From Litorimonas sp965205225 (GTDB lineage: Bacteria; Pseudomonadota; Alphaproteobacteria; Caulobacterales; Maricaulaceae), in assembly GCA_965205225.1 (NCBI GenBank), contig CBDBFZ010000003.1, positions 434,001 through 498,000 of the forward strand: DNA of 64,000 bases, written 5' to 3'. The notes below the pieces were generated by a model that searched no databases, had not been told where the DNA came from, and worked only from the letters and a program-made list of their open reading frames with translations. Below, one piece after another: positions 1 through 8,631 of the stretch. How positions within the stretch are numbered: the stretch's first letter is position 1; each line of letters starts with the position of its first letter. Made by a program: the position numbers and the translations under genes.

Positions 1-566
1 TGTCTTTAAGGCCTTGCGCACTCACGCTGATCAAGAGTGGCTGATGATGGATGCCACAATTGTGCGGGCGCATGCCCAATCGGCCGGGGCGCGGCATAAA
101 AAAGGGGGCCTGATGCCCACGCATTGGGGCGTTCCAGGGGGGACGTTCCAAGGGCGGCCTGACGACAAAAATACATGGGCTGACAGATGCATTGGGTTTA
201 GCTCTGCGCCTGATAGCAACGGGCGGGCATTGTAGCGAAATGACGCAAGCCGCCGCCTTATTGGCAGGGTTTAAGGCGGATCATGTCTTGGCGGATAAGG
301 GCTATGATGGCCGGTGCGTTATAGACGCGGTGAATGAGAGCGGGGCTATGCCCGTTATTCCGTCCCGAAAAAATGCGTGCAAGCCAAGGCAAACTGATAT
401 GGCTTTGTATAGGAACGTAATATTGTCGAGCGTTTCTTTGGCTATCTCAAACAGTTCCGGCGTGTGGCTACGCGCTATGACAAGCATATCCAAAACTATA
501 TGGGCTTCGTCTATATCGCAGCTATCAAGATCTGGCTCAAATGATTAATTCTTCACTACGACCTAG
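1..566 (+). mobile_element. IS5-family (IS427-like) element, 3' part, transposase broken
   Basis: This is the distal part of the element found complete at 33994-34848 in the opposite orientation; the rest lies outside the window. It ends with the same terminal CCTAG at 562-566. Compared with the complete copy it has a 14-base insertion near 149-162 and has lost one A near 411 (TTTGTATAGGAACG versus TTTGTATAAGGAACG). The OrfB frame is therefore broken twice: the DDE-domain text runs in one frame from about 192 and the C-terminal part in another. It is a dead copy. Family assignment rests on the transposase segments (VLADKGYDG, IPSRKNA) and the two-ORF layout of the complete copy. Confidence 0.85.
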
Positions 567-898
567 TATGAGGCCGAAAAGGGCAAACAGAACCATCCTG
601 ATGAAATACAGCCAAGTTGTCCCGTCCCTTTCACGACGGGGATGTCATGGTTGCAAAGCGCCGGGTAGAGCAGGGCGATGACGAAAAATGTGTAGAGCGC
701 AACCCAGGGTAATATCCGCTTGGCTCGAGATATCAGAAAGGTGAGTCCGGTCCGTCCCTGTACGAGGTTCCGCTAGGCTAGCCAGCCTGACAGAAAAAAC
801 AGGACCTGAAGAACCAGCTTGGATCATACCCGAATGTGTTGAGCCACTCGCATGCAGCGGTTCCGACTGTCATAGTCGAAACGTACCAATACCAATGA

Positions 899-2219
899 GG
901 ACAGCTCGAAGAACGGGTTTTTTGGGCCAGTATAGAGGCGAATTTTATAGTCGGCTCTCAGGTCAGGCTTCATAGAGTGACGAATGCGTGTCCACAGGCG
1001 TATTTTGGCATGATTTAGGCCTGCATAAGCGGGGGGATCCGGATTTTGAACAGAATCAGGCTATGGGCTGTCGTCGCTCATGGAAAACGAGGCGGCGGAA
1101 GTTGTAGCTTAGCTTGGCCATGGTGATCCGGCCAGCGGCCCTGGCCGATTGAGCGCCTGGCCGATTGAGCGGATCGTGATCGCCATCGGCCCTTTCTCAT
1201 ATCCGAAGACATGTTCAACACAGGCACGGATGGAGGAGCGGGTCGCATTGCCGCGCCGAATGTGCTTTGCCATCGGTTTACCGCGGGGCTTCTTTCGATG
1301 GATGTTTGAACGATAGCCCTGCGCTTTCAGCCAGGCTTCGTTTTTGGCTGAGCGATAAGCTGTATCCGCCCAAACAGACTTTGAGCTGTTGGTGGCATCC
1401 AGAACCGATGCCAGTCCGTGCCCATCATAGCGGGCCGCATGGGTGCAGGTCTCTCCCCGGACAAAGCGCCATTTCCGGTCAATACTGATGTGGTTCTTGT
1501 ACCCAAAGTGAGGGATGGAAATGTCGACAAGGCCTGCGTCCTGTTCCCCTTCTGCGGTCTTTCGCGCCCTGGAATAGCTGACCACCGCTCGTGCGTCGGT
1601 GTCTTTCTGTGCGGCCCTGGCAGGATCGCCCGCGCCAGATAGCGGACGCGCTTTCACCCGCCCTGGCCCGCTCTTTCTCTTCTTTCCTCATCCGTTGGCG
1701 CGGCGCTGACACCAAAGTGGCATCCACGATCTGACCTCCCGTGGGTTTGTAGCCGCGCTTGCAGAGTTGCTCTTCAAAAGCGGCAAACAGAGATTTGAAA
1801 GCACCAGACTGGGTCAGCTTTTCACGGAACAGCCAAATCGTCTTTTGGTCCGGGGTCGGTTCACCGATCTGAAACCTCAGAAACCGCAACCAACTTAAAC
1901 GATCCCGGATCAGAAATTCCATCCCTTCATCACTCAGATTGTGCATCGACGCCAGAACAAGCACCTTGAACATCGTGACCGGATCATAGGGTGGCCGACC
2001 GCCCTTGGCGCGAACCCCATAACCGAGGGCTTCCATCAGAACAGTTCGGAAAGCCTCAAAGTCCACATGACGCTCCAGCGCTTCAAGCGGATCACCTGTC
2101 GCCGATAAGCGAGCAAGATGATCCGACAAGTCAAACAATCCAGGCGCGTGCATCATAAAATCCTCCCACAACCAGTAAATCAGATCATACCACAAAATGT
2201 ACGGTTCTTAGAGGCCTCC
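899..2219 (-). mobile_element. IS5-family insertion sequence, copy A (1321 bp)
   Basis: Boundaries come from comparing three copies in the window (also 51636-52970 and 57706-59041). Imperfect terminal inverted repeats begin GGACAGCTCGAAGAAC at one end and GGAGGCCTCTAAGAAC at the other. The element is flanked by a perfect 4-bp target duplication ATGA (895-898 and 2220-2223), as usual for the IS5 subgroup. It inserted into the acyltransferase gene listed here. It is 15 bp shorter than copy C because it has one, not two, copies of the segment encoding EKLTQ. Confidence 0.95.
1109..2156 (-). pseudogene. IS5-family transposase of copy A, frameshifted
   Basis: The start is taken as the ATG at 2156 behind a GGGAGG ribosome site, by analogy with intact copy B. 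The N-terminal DUF772-like part (GGRPPYDPVTMFKVLVLAS, TPDQKTIWLFREKL) reads normally to ESASAIW. There one extra base relative to copy B (CTGGCGCGGGCGATCC versus CTGGCCTGATGATCC) moves the rest to another frame, which resumes as DPARAAQKDTDARAVVSYSR and continues through the DDE region to the stop at 1109. Copy C carries the same lesion. The protein would be non-functional unless ribosomes shift frame here, which nothing obvious in the sequence suggests. Confidence 0.85.
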
Positions 2220-2383
2220 ATGATCATAACGATGATAAGCTGCACAGCATTCAGCTGTTCGAGGATCTTATGGTTTCTCCTCATTTCGCAGTTCAACGGC
2301 TGTGAAATCGATACGTCATATGCGGGCACACGAGACACGCCAGTAAACTAGACGGAATGTCTTAAAAAAGTTGGCAGGTTTTT

Positions 2384-2401
2384 GAATCACTTGGCTGATT
2401 C
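2384..2401. promoter_or_regulatory. Inverted repeat upstream of MarR-type gene, overlapping GANTC sites
   Basis: GAATCA-N6-TGATTC is a perfect 6+6 inverted repeat about 100 bases before the MarR-type start codon. Both arms contain GANTC, the CcrM methylation motif of many alphaproteobacteria. Three more GANTC sites follow at 2436, 2451 and 2471. It could be an operator for the adjacent regulator or a methylation-sensitive site; neither role is demonstrated by the sequence. Confidence 0.35.
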
Positions 2402-2498
2402 GAAGCATTGCAAGTCCTGCTTGTACTTGACCAAAGAATCCCACCTGTGCGACTCCCTACATAAGCGAGTGATTCAGATGGCCCTGGGAGGGGTGTAG

Positions 2499-2984
2499 AT
2501 GTCGGCTAAAGTGACCCCTGTATCGGACTCCCAAGCCGAGGATCCTAATCTTTCGTCGCTTCAGACGACATCCGCCCAAACCGCTTCTGCACGCAAAGAC
2601 CGCGTGCCAATCCGTCCATCCCGTCTATCCTCCACCTTGGCTCTGGCACTATGGAAGGATGTTACGGTAATCTCTGTTGCTGGTGAGATGCCGGACTTGT
2701 CGGCGCGCCAGACGGCTGTACTGATGTGTGTCTATCTGGAAGAAGGACCGCATACGGTTCGGTCCCTAGCGGCGCGTCTGAACGTCACCAAAGCCGTCAT
2801 TTCCCGTGCGATCGACCGATTGAAATTTTACGACTATATTCTGCGCGCGGATGATCCGCGTGATCGCCGTTCGATTGTGCTGCGGCGCACGCCCGAAGGG
2901 ATCAATTATCTGCGGGCTTTCGCCAATATCATCCAGCGCGAATTGCCCGATAACCTCAATCCGGGCCGCGCCCCGCGCCGCTAG
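2499..2984 (+). CDS. MarR-family winged helix-turn-helix transcriptional regulator
   Basis: The protein has 161 residues. A low-complexity, Ser/Thr-rich N-terminal 45 residues precedes a winged-helix domain (about 60-150). Recognisable elements are LSARQTAVLMCVYLEEG, the recognition helix region LAARLNVTKAVISRAIDRL and the wing with its typical acidic-basic DPRDRRSIVLRRTPEG. MarR proteins bind palindromic operators as dimers and often control neighbouring genes. The stop is six bases before the ATG of the broken NlpC/P60 gene, so the two were probably co-transcribed. An inverted repeat and a cluster of GANTC sites lie upstream. The ligand and regulon cannot be told from sequence. Confidence 0.8.
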   Translation: MSAKVTPVSDSQAEDPNLSSLQTTSAQTASARKDRVPIRPSRLSSTLALALWKDVTVISVAGEMPDLSARQTAVLMCVYLEEGPHTVRSLAARLNVTKAVISRAIDRLKFYDYILRADDPRDRRSIVLRRTPEGINYLRAFANIIQRELPDNLNPGRAPRR

Positions 2985-2990
2985 CGAATC

Positions 2991-3802
2991 ATGGCTCGCG
3001 ATCCCCGTCTGAGCCTGCCCAAGGGAACCGAGCTTCGGATCACAAGGCGGCGAGTCATCATCGCCTTTGCGCCGCTCTTATCCCATCCAAAACCGAGAGC
3101 CGCGCAGCAGACAGAACTTGTGCATGGACAGGAATTCGACGTGCATGCTGAACAGGGATGATGGGCGTTTGGACGGGTTCGCCCGCTGGTTCGTGGTAGT
3201 CGCCGGTCAGGCTATGTTGGCTGGGTCAGACGGGTTGCACTTGGCGATGTACAATCGCGCTCCACTCATTTCGTAAACGCAATCAGCGCCCCGGTATTCT
3301 GCCAAGCGGATCTATAGTCCCATATTCTCATGTTGCTGCCACTCGGCGCGCGCGTGACGGTCATGCGAGAGACGGAGAATTACTGTCAGATCGGGGCCGG
3401 GGCCTATCTCAGCCGCCTTCACCTTCGATCCATGTCGCGAATCCAGAGACTGATATTGTCGCTGTTGCTCGCCGATTTCTGGGGCAACCCTATATTTTGG
3501 GCGGTAATGGCGCGCGGGGTCTGGACTGCTCAGGTCTCGTACAGATGAGCTTGTCAGTTTGTGGTGTGGACGCGCCGCGCAACGCGGACTTGCAGGAAGC
3601 TGCGCTCGGTGAAAGCGTCGCCGTACCAGATCAGATTGGGGATTTTCTGTTCTGGCCGGGACATGTCGGGATATTGGCGACCAGGACACGCCTGCTCCAT
3701 GCAAATGCCACTCACATGGCAGTGGTTGAGGGAAGTCTGGGGCTAGCTCTAAAGCGAATGGAGCGCGCAGGGATCAGTCTGCGCGCTGTCAAGAGGCTTT
3801 AA
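2991..3802 (+). pseudogene. NlpC/P60-family cell-wall peptidase, decayed
   Basis: The reading frame starts at ATG 2991 (MARDPRLSLPKG), hits an in-frame TGA after VHGQEFDVHAEQG and continues through an SH3-like region (GYVGWVRR). It then changes frame (LGARVTVMRETENYCQIGAGAYL) and changes again to end with the catalytic NlpC/P60 module. That part shows the nucleophile motif GLDCSGLVQ, the histidine motif GHVGI and a typical LLHANATHMAVVEG. Intact relatives are about 270 residues and cut gamma-D-glutamyl-diaminopimelate links in peptidoglycan. At least one stop and two frameshifts make this non-functional. The last three bases overlap the stop of the convergent cytochrome gene. Confidence 0.8.
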
Positions 3803-4533
3803 TCGACTTCGTCGATTTCTTCTTCGGGGGTCAGACTCTCCGTGTCGGCGGGTGCATCGTCTCCCGAGTCCTGATCAGCCTCTTGAGCAACATTATCGCC
3901 ATCATCTTCTGACGGATTCGTAGTCGGATCAACATTCTGTGCAATCTCTGGTAGATCAGTCGTGGCTTCGGCTTCTGCCGTGAGTTCGACCAAGCCAGGT
4001 GCAGGCTCAGGACGCAGCAATGGGTTGCTGGATGCTAGACGCAGATATTCGATAACAGCGGCGCGGTCGCTTTCCTTGCGGATGCCGGCAAAGTTCATTT
4101 TCGTACCCGGAAGGTAGCTCTTTGGCTTAGCTAGGAAGCCATCCAGGTGCTCATAGTCCCAGATAAAATCAGCATCCTTCGTGGCCTGAGAGTAGTCAAA
4201 ACCTGCATGCTGACCCGGCTGCGCACCGACAATGTTCCAGAGACCGGGTCCGGTTCCGTTCGGACCGCCATCTTCGGCATTGTGACAGGACGTGCAGTTC
4301 TTGAAGACTTTGGTGCCGCGTTCAGCGTCCATGGCCATCACCCATTCGGCTTGCGGAAAAGGCAGCTCAATCTCTTCTTTAGCGCCATCGCTCTCCAACT
4401 CGCCAACAATATAGGCCGGTACGTGAGGTACGTCATGATGTATCAAGATTTCCGGCAGTGTGCGGATACCCATAAAGACGAGCGTTGCTGAAAGGATAGC
4501 AGCGAAAATTTTGTTATTGCCAAGCGGATCCAT
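3799..4533 (-). CDS. Membrane-anchored c-type cytochrome (CycM/c552-like)
   Basis: The protein has 244 residues. A single N-terminal hydrophobic segment (about 8-30) anchors a periplasmic class I cytochrome c domain. The heme site is C80-T-S-C83-H84 and the probable sixth ligand is Met146 in PGTKMNFAG, with the usual GPGLWN motif between them. The last 70 residues are very acidic (Glu/Asp-rich) with no recognisable fold. In related alphaproteobacteria the protein passes electrons from the bc1 complex to cytochrome c oxidase, and the gene commonly lies beside pheA, as here (divergent, 175 bases apart). The acidic tail is longer than I would expect for CycM. Confidence 0.85.
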   Translation of the reverse strand: MDPLGNNKIFAAILSATLVFMGIRTLPEILIHHDVPHVPAYIVGELESDGAKEEIELPFPQAEWVMAMDAERGTKVFKNCTSCHNAEDGGPNGTGPGLWNIVGAQPGQHAGFDYSQATKDADFIWDYEHLDGFLAKPKSYLPGTKMNFAGIRKESDRAAVIEYLRLASSNPLLRPEPAPGLVELTAEAEATTDLPEIAQNVDPTTNPSEDDGDNVAQEADQDSGDDAPADTESLTPEEEIDEVD

Positions 4534-4708
4534 GTAGGTCGGCGTCCTTGTCGTCTTGTAAACACGTGTTTGAGCCCACGGCAGATGGGCGTCAGTACTG
4601 AGCGATTTAATAAGGATTTAGGATGTATCTGCAATTGGAAAAAGCCTTGCAGCGCAGGGATAGAACGGCTCTATTCCATCGCTTAAGGGATTGGCCGGGT
4701 CAGGACGC

Positions 4709-5548
4709 ATGACAGAACGCATTGTCTATCAGGGAGAACCGGGCGCTTATTCCCATCTCGCCTGTCAAGAACACTTCCCCGCGCTGGAGCCGTGGGCCTG
4801 CCAATCCTTTGCGCAGGCCTTTGCGCGTGTGCGTGACGACAAAGCTCATCGGGCCATGATTCCCGTTGAAAATACGGTCGCCGGGCGTGTCAGCGATATT
4901 TATCACCTGCTGCCAGAGGGCGGATTATTCATCATTCAGGAACGGTATCAGCCGATTCATCACCAGCTGCTCGGGGTTCCGGGATCGACCCTGAAAGGGA
5001 TCAAAATTGCGCGGTCTCACCCGATGGCGTTGGGACAGGTGCGTGAACGTCTTTCGAATCTCAGTATTAATCCGATTGCCGATGTTGATACGGCTGCTGC
5101 CGCCCGCAAAGTTGCTGAACGCGGCAATATGTCGGTTGCCGCTGTAGCCAGCCGCGTGGCAGCTGACGTTTATGGGCTCGATATTCTGGCTGAAGACATT
5201 GAGGATTCGGGATCCAATACAACGCGCTTTATTGTTCTCGCGAAGGCGGTGAGTATCCCGAATCCCGGCTCAGGACCGGTCGTGTCGTCCTATGTGTTCA
5301 GGACCCGGTCCGTTCCTAGTTCGCTCTACAAGGCTCTGGGCGGCTTTGCGTCCAACGGACTGAACTTGACCAAGCTTGAAAGCTACATGATTGATGGTGG
5401 GTTCACGGCGGCACAATTCTATGTCGATGTGGAAGGCCATCCTGATAGTGAGGCCATGCGCAACGCATTGGAGGAACTCGACTTTTTCTCGGAAGACGTC
5501 CGTCATCTTGGCACATATCCGGCTGATCTATCGCGCTCGAAACTGTGA
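4709..5548 (+). CDS. pheA: Prephenate dehydratase
   Basis: The protein has 279 residues from ATG 4709; the upstream TTG at 4691 is possible but adds only six atypical residues. It converts prephenate to phenylpyruvate, the committed step to phenylalanine. The catalytic domain (about 1-180) shows YQGEPGAYSH at the start, MIPVENTVAGRV and the conserved TRF motif in SNTTRFIVL. A C-terminal ACT domain (about 195-270, SLYKALGGFASNGLNLTKLES) is the usual phenylalanine-binding regulatory module. No chorismate mutase domain is fused, as is normal in alphaproteobacteria. It sits divergent from the cytochrome gene. Confidence 0.95.
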   Translation: MTERIVYQGEPGAYSHLACQEHFPALEPWACQSFAQAFARVRDDKAHRAMIPVENTVAGRVSDIYHLLPEGGLFIIQERYQPIHHQLLGVPGSTLKGIKIARSHPMALGQVRERLSNLSINPIADVDTAAAARKVAERGNMSVAAVASRVAADVYGLDILAEDIEDSGSNTTRFIVLAKAVSIPNPGSGPVVSSYVFRTRSVPSSLYKALGGFASNGLNLTKLESYMIDGGFTAAQFYVDVEGHPDSEAMRNALEELDFFSEDVRHLGTYPADLSRSKL

Positions 5549-5594
5549 TGATGCGGGGCTTGTCAGGCTCATGATCGCGTGCCATGTTGACCGC

Positions 5595-6047
5595 ATGAAA
5601 CCTTTCATCGTTGCAGTTCTGATGGCTTTCTCAGCGCTGTTCGTACCGCTTCAGGCTACCGCGCAAAAGCCGGAGATTTATACGTCTTGGCGACAGGACT
5701 TTGCCGTTGAAGGGTATGACGTTGTCAGCTTTCATGCTGGCAAGCCGGTCAAGGGACGATCCGATTATGTGACGCGTTACAAGAATGCAGTGTGGCGGTT
5801 CGACACACAAGCCAATCTTGACCTGTTCCTGATGAACCCGGAAGCATTCGAGCCCCAATATGGCGGCTATTGCGCTTGGGCGATTGCCAATAAAAAACTG
5901 GCCCCAGGCAAAGCCGAGCACTGGCATGTCGAGGATGGTAAACTCTATCTGAACTATTCAAAGCGTGTGAAAAAACGCTGGGATGCACGGCGTGAGGAGT
6001 TCATTGTTGAGGCTGATGGCTATTGGCCTGACCTGCTCAACGAATAG
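5595..6047 (+). CDS. YHS-domain protein with signal peptide
   Basis: The protein has 150 residues from ATG 5595 (MKPFIVAVLMAFSALF), giving a clear Sec signal peptide ending near QATAQ. The mature part is a YHS domain: AVEGYDVVSF, NAVWRF, NPEAFEPQYGGYCAWA, and a C-terminal HWHVEDGKLYLNYS. YHS domains are small folds often linked to metal binding, but this one has a single Cys, so metal binding is uncertain. The gene is on the same strand as pheA, 46 bases downstream, and may be read from the same transcript. The function is not known for this family type. Confidence 0.8.
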   Translation: MKPFIVAVLMAFSALFVPLQATAQKPEIYTSWRQDFAVEGYDVVSFHAGKPVKGRSDYVTRYKNAVWRFDTQANLDLFLMNPEAFEPQYGGYCAWAIANKKLAPGKAEHWHVEDGKLYLNYSKRVKKRWDARREEFIVEADGYWPDLLNE

Positions 6048-6075
6048 ACACTTAAACGATGCGAACAGCCCGGGC

Positions 6076-6507
6076 CTAGTGTCTGGACAGCCACGCTTTC
6101 AACAATTGATGATGGGCGATCGTGGTTTGCATTGGCCGCATGAACGCCTGACCGGTGCCATCAAACATATCCTCGACCTCCGCGCGTGTAAACCAGCGCG
6201 CCTTCTCCAGCTCATTTATGTCGACAGTGATGGTTTTATCCGCTGTCGTGCGGGTCAGGTCAAGATGACGCGATGGGGGCAGTGCGTTGTAGATGATATC
6301 GGCGCGCGCAGAGGGCCTGATAATCAGCTGTGATGTTCTGCGTCCAGAATTCCGTGCTCGGTCGCATAAGCTTTGCCGCGGGCTATGTCGCGGCAGGCGA
6401 TAGCAATGATCTCGCAATTCTCGCGACGCGCAGGATGACGCAATGATCGCTTTGGGCGCGATCCGCGACGCGCCGAGCAGGCCGATCGTGTAGGTTGGAC
6501 GGTTCAA
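6076..6507 (-). pseudogene. Chimeric remnant: Gfo/Idh/MocA oxidoreductase start joined to NudC end
   Basis: One open frame of 143 codons joins two unrelated ends. Residues 1-90 begin like a Gfo/Idh/MocA dehydrogenase (TYTIGLLGASRIAPKAIIA), lose frame in the middle, and return with DIIYNALPPSRHLDLTR. From residue 95 the text is the C-terminus of a NADH pyrophosphatase/Nudix protein (ELEKARWFTRAEVEDMF, then IAHHQLLKAWL). Both cores are missing: the rest of the Rossmann enzyme, and the zinc-finger and Nudix box of NudC. The only start is a TTG overlapping the ABC ATPase stop. nudC next to pheA is a common alphaproteobacterial arrangement, which supports a deletion origin. Confidence 0.65.
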
Positions 6508-7469
6508 GCAGCGTCGCTGCCATAAGTCAGCTGCAGGAAGACGTCCTCCAGATCGGGCTGGTCTGTGCGCAGATCATCAATGGACAGGCCCGCCTCTTTC
6601 ACCCGGTTCAACAGGCCCGTCACCGAATCCGTGCCTTTCTGATAGGTGATGACCAGATTACCATCGTCGAGCTCAGCGCCCAGATCAGACAGGGACGCAG
6701 GAACCTCGCTCAAAGCTTGCGTCGGCGTGATGACCAGCATCCGTTTATCCATTCGCGACAGCAGCAAGCCCTTACTTTCATTGGCGACAATGCGGCCTTG
6801 GTGAATAATCGCGATTCTGTCGCACAGCGCTTCCGCTTCTTCGAGATAATGGGTGGTCAGGATGACGGTTGTGCCGCGCTTATGCAGCTCCTGCACATAG
6901 TCCCAGAGTTGGCGGCGAAGCTCAATATCCACGCCTGCTGTGGGCTCGTCGAGGATCAGGACAGGCGGGTTGTGGACCAGCGCTTTGGCGATCAGCAGAC
7001 GTCGCTTCATCCCGCCGGAGAGTTGGCGCACATAGGCATCGCGCTTGTTGGCCAGGCCCAGCGCCGCAAGAATTTCCTCGGTTCGGCGTCCTGACTTCGG
7101 AACGCCGTAATATCCGGCTTGAAGCTCGAGTGCCTGAAATGGCGTAAAGAACACGTCCATCGCGATTTCCTGCGGCACGATGCCGATGGACGCGCGCGCC
7201 TGTCGGGTCTGGGCGTCAATATCATAGCCCATGATCCGGGCCGTGCCGGATGACTTGTTGACGAAGCCCGCCAGGATGTTGATCGCTGTCGATTTCCCTG
7301 CACCGTTTGGGCCCAGCAGCCCAAAAATAGACCCCCGCGGAATCGTCAGGTTGATGCCATGCAGCGCGGTCTTCGCAGGCGCTTTTTTTGACGCCTTATA
7401 GGTCTTCTTAAGATCAATCAATTCAATCGCGGGCTTGGTTTCGGACGATTTTGGTGGGTTGTCTGACAT
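6504..7469 (-). CDS. ABC transporter ATP-binding protein (ABC-2/drug-export type)
   Basis: The protein has 321 residues with a complete nucleotide-binding domain: Walker A GPNGAGKST (about 54-62), Q-loop region GIVPQEI, signature LSGGMKRRL (about 145), Walker B VLILDEPTAGVD (about 170) and the switch histidine in TTHYLEEAEAL. The C-terminal extension (about 235-315) and overall look match the CcmA/YadG-type ATPases that pair with an ABC-2 permease for export. No permease gene is adjacent; downstream is only the broken Gfo-NudC remnant. The partner is therefore encoded elsewhere or lost. It acts at the inner membrane. The substrate cannot be inferred. Confidence 0.88.
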   Translation of the reverse strand: MSDNPPKSSETKPAIELIDLKKTYKASKKAPAKTALHGINLTIPRGSIFGLLGPNGAGKSTAINILAGFVNKSSGTARIMGYDIDAQTRQARASIGIVPQEIAMDVFFTPFQALELQAGYYGVPKSGRRTEEILAALGLANKRDAYVRQLSGGMKRRLLIAKALVHNPPVLILDEPTAGVDIELRRQLWDYVQELHKRGTTVILTTHYLEEAEALCDRIAIIHQGRIVANESKGLLLSRMDKRMLVITPTQALSEVPASLSDLGAELDDGNLVITYQKGTDSVTGLLNRVKEAGLSIDDLRTDQPDLEDVFLQLTYGSDAA

Positions 7470-7520
7470 AGGTGAGGCGCTTAGACTCCGGCTAGCCTAA
7501 CGACAAGGATCAGCCCCGCC

Positions 7521-7736
7521 ATGGTTGCTAAAAACATTTCGCTCAAGTCCCGTCTCGAAGAGACTGAAAATGATGTGGTGATGGTCGGATCGACTTACAT
7601 AAAGTGTGATGGCGGCGGCGCGCTCGGTCATCCCGTGACATGGCTGGATATGGGCGAAGATACGCACGTGATCTGCAAATATTGTGACCGGGTGTTCAAG
7701 CTTGATCCAAACGCTGCGCCCGGCGGGTATCACTAA
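7521..7736 (+). CDS. zf-CHCC zinc-finger domain protein
   Basis: The protein has 71 residues and consists mainly of the CHCC zinc finger: CDGGG, then GHP, then CKYCDRVF, with Cys-His-Cys-Cys spacing. The family is related to the NDUFS6/Lpd-type zinc finger of complex I accessory subunits; the bacterial role is poorly defined. The start at ATG 7521 is the only good candidate. The stop is one base before the ATG of mtnP, so the two genes are probably co-transcribed and perhaps translationally coupled. Confidence 0.8.
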   Translation: MVAKNISLKSRLEETENDVVMVGSTYIKCDGGGALGHPVTWLDMGEDTHVICKYCDRVFKLDPNAAPGGYH

Positions 7737-7737
7737 C

Positions 7738-8631
7738 ATGCCGCAATGGACGATCGGGGTCCTGGGGGGCTCTGGCCTCTACGATATTGGCGGGCTGGAA
7801 AATGCCCAATGGGTGAGCATCGACACGCCGTGGGGCGCGCCCTCCGATGACATTCTGTTCGCGGATTACGGTCATGTGCGGCTACGCTTTTTGCCGCGTC
7901 ATGGTCGCGACCATAAGCTCTCGCCGTCTTCCGTAAATTATCGCGCCAATATTGATGCGCTGAAGCGTGCGGGCTGCACCGATCTGCTCTCCATCAGCGC
8001 GGTCGGTTCCCTCAAGGAACAGTATGAACCTGGTCATTTTGTAGCGGTCGATCAATTTATTGATCGGACATTCGCACGGGAAAAGAGCTTTTTCGGTCCC
8101 GGCTGCGTGGCTCATGTCAGTGTTGCGGATCCCGTCTGTCCGCGCCTGTCAAAACTTGCCGCCGATGCGGCGGAGGCGGTAGGTGCAACCGTGCATAGAC
8201 CCACACAAGACAGCCACCTGACCTATCTGGCTATGGAAGGCCCGCAATTTTCGACCAAAGCCGAATCCGCCCTGTACCGCCAATGGGGCTGCGATGTAAT
8301 CGGCATGACGAATATGCCTGAAGCCAAGCTCGCGCGCGAGGCTGAATTGCCTTACGCGACGCTGGCCATGGTGACGGACTATGATTGCTGGCATCCGAAT
8401 CATGGCAGCGTCGATGTCGCCAGCGTGATTGCCATTCTGATGCAGAATGCCAAAACGGCCAGTGCCGCGATGAAGACTCTGTGCGACACGCTGTCAGACA
8501 CGAAACGAACGGCCTGTGCAGTGGGAATCGAAACCAATCTGGACGTTGCGATCATCACCCCGCCGGAGGCGCGCAACCCGGAACTGGTCGCAAAGCTGGA
8601 TGCGGTCGCAGGCCGGGTGCTGAACCGTTAG
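7738..8631 (+). CDS. mtnP: S-methyl-5'-thioadenosine phosphorylase
   Basis: The protein has 297 residues of the PNP/MTAP phosphorylase family. It phosphorolyses methylthioadenosine to adenine and methylthioribose-1-phosphate in methionine salvage. Visible motifs are GVLGGSGLYDI at the N-terminus, the phosphate-site region LPRHGRDH, AVGSLKE, the substrate loop MEGPQFSTKAES and VIGMTNMPEAKLAREAE. DYDCWH contributes the purine-site aspartate. The MTA-type SGLYD and TNMPE text argues for MTAP rather than general purine nucleoside phosphorylase. The 3' end overlaps the convergent purK stop by four bases. Confidence 0.92.
   Translation: MPQWTIGVLGGSGLYDIGGLENAQWVSIDTPWGAPSDDILFADYGHVRLRFLPRHGRDHKLSPSSVNYRANIDALKRAGCTDLLSISAVGSLKEQYEPGHFVAVDQFIDRTFAREKSFFGPGCVAHVSVADPVCPRLSKLAADAAEAVGATVHRPTQDSHLTYLAMEGPQFSTKAESALYRQWGCDVIGMTNMPEAKLAREAELPYATLAMVTDYDCWHPNHGSVDVASVIAILMQNAKTASAAMKTLCDTLSDTKRTACAVGIETNLDVAIITPPEARNPELVAKLDAVAGRVLNR

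Larger units (their letters stand above)
567..2284 (-). pseudogene. Acyltransferase-3-type membrane protein, interrupted by IS5 copy A and truncated
   Basis: Reading the minus strand across the IS insertion restores an N-terminus that starts with ATG at 2284 (MRRNHKILEQLNAVQLIIVM...) and runs into the IS target site. Beyond the IS the text continues with WLNTFGYDPSWF, then in another frame LQVLFFLSGWLA and SRAKRILPWVALYTFFVIA, which resembles membrane acyltransferase-3 proteins (a short segment with an arginine-rich loop, then hydrophobic helices). There is an internal stop, at least two frame changes and the IS, and the gene is cut off at the IS427-like fragment ending at 566. Family membership is inferred from sequence style only; that it is broken coding sequence is fairly clear. 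Confidence 0.5.
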
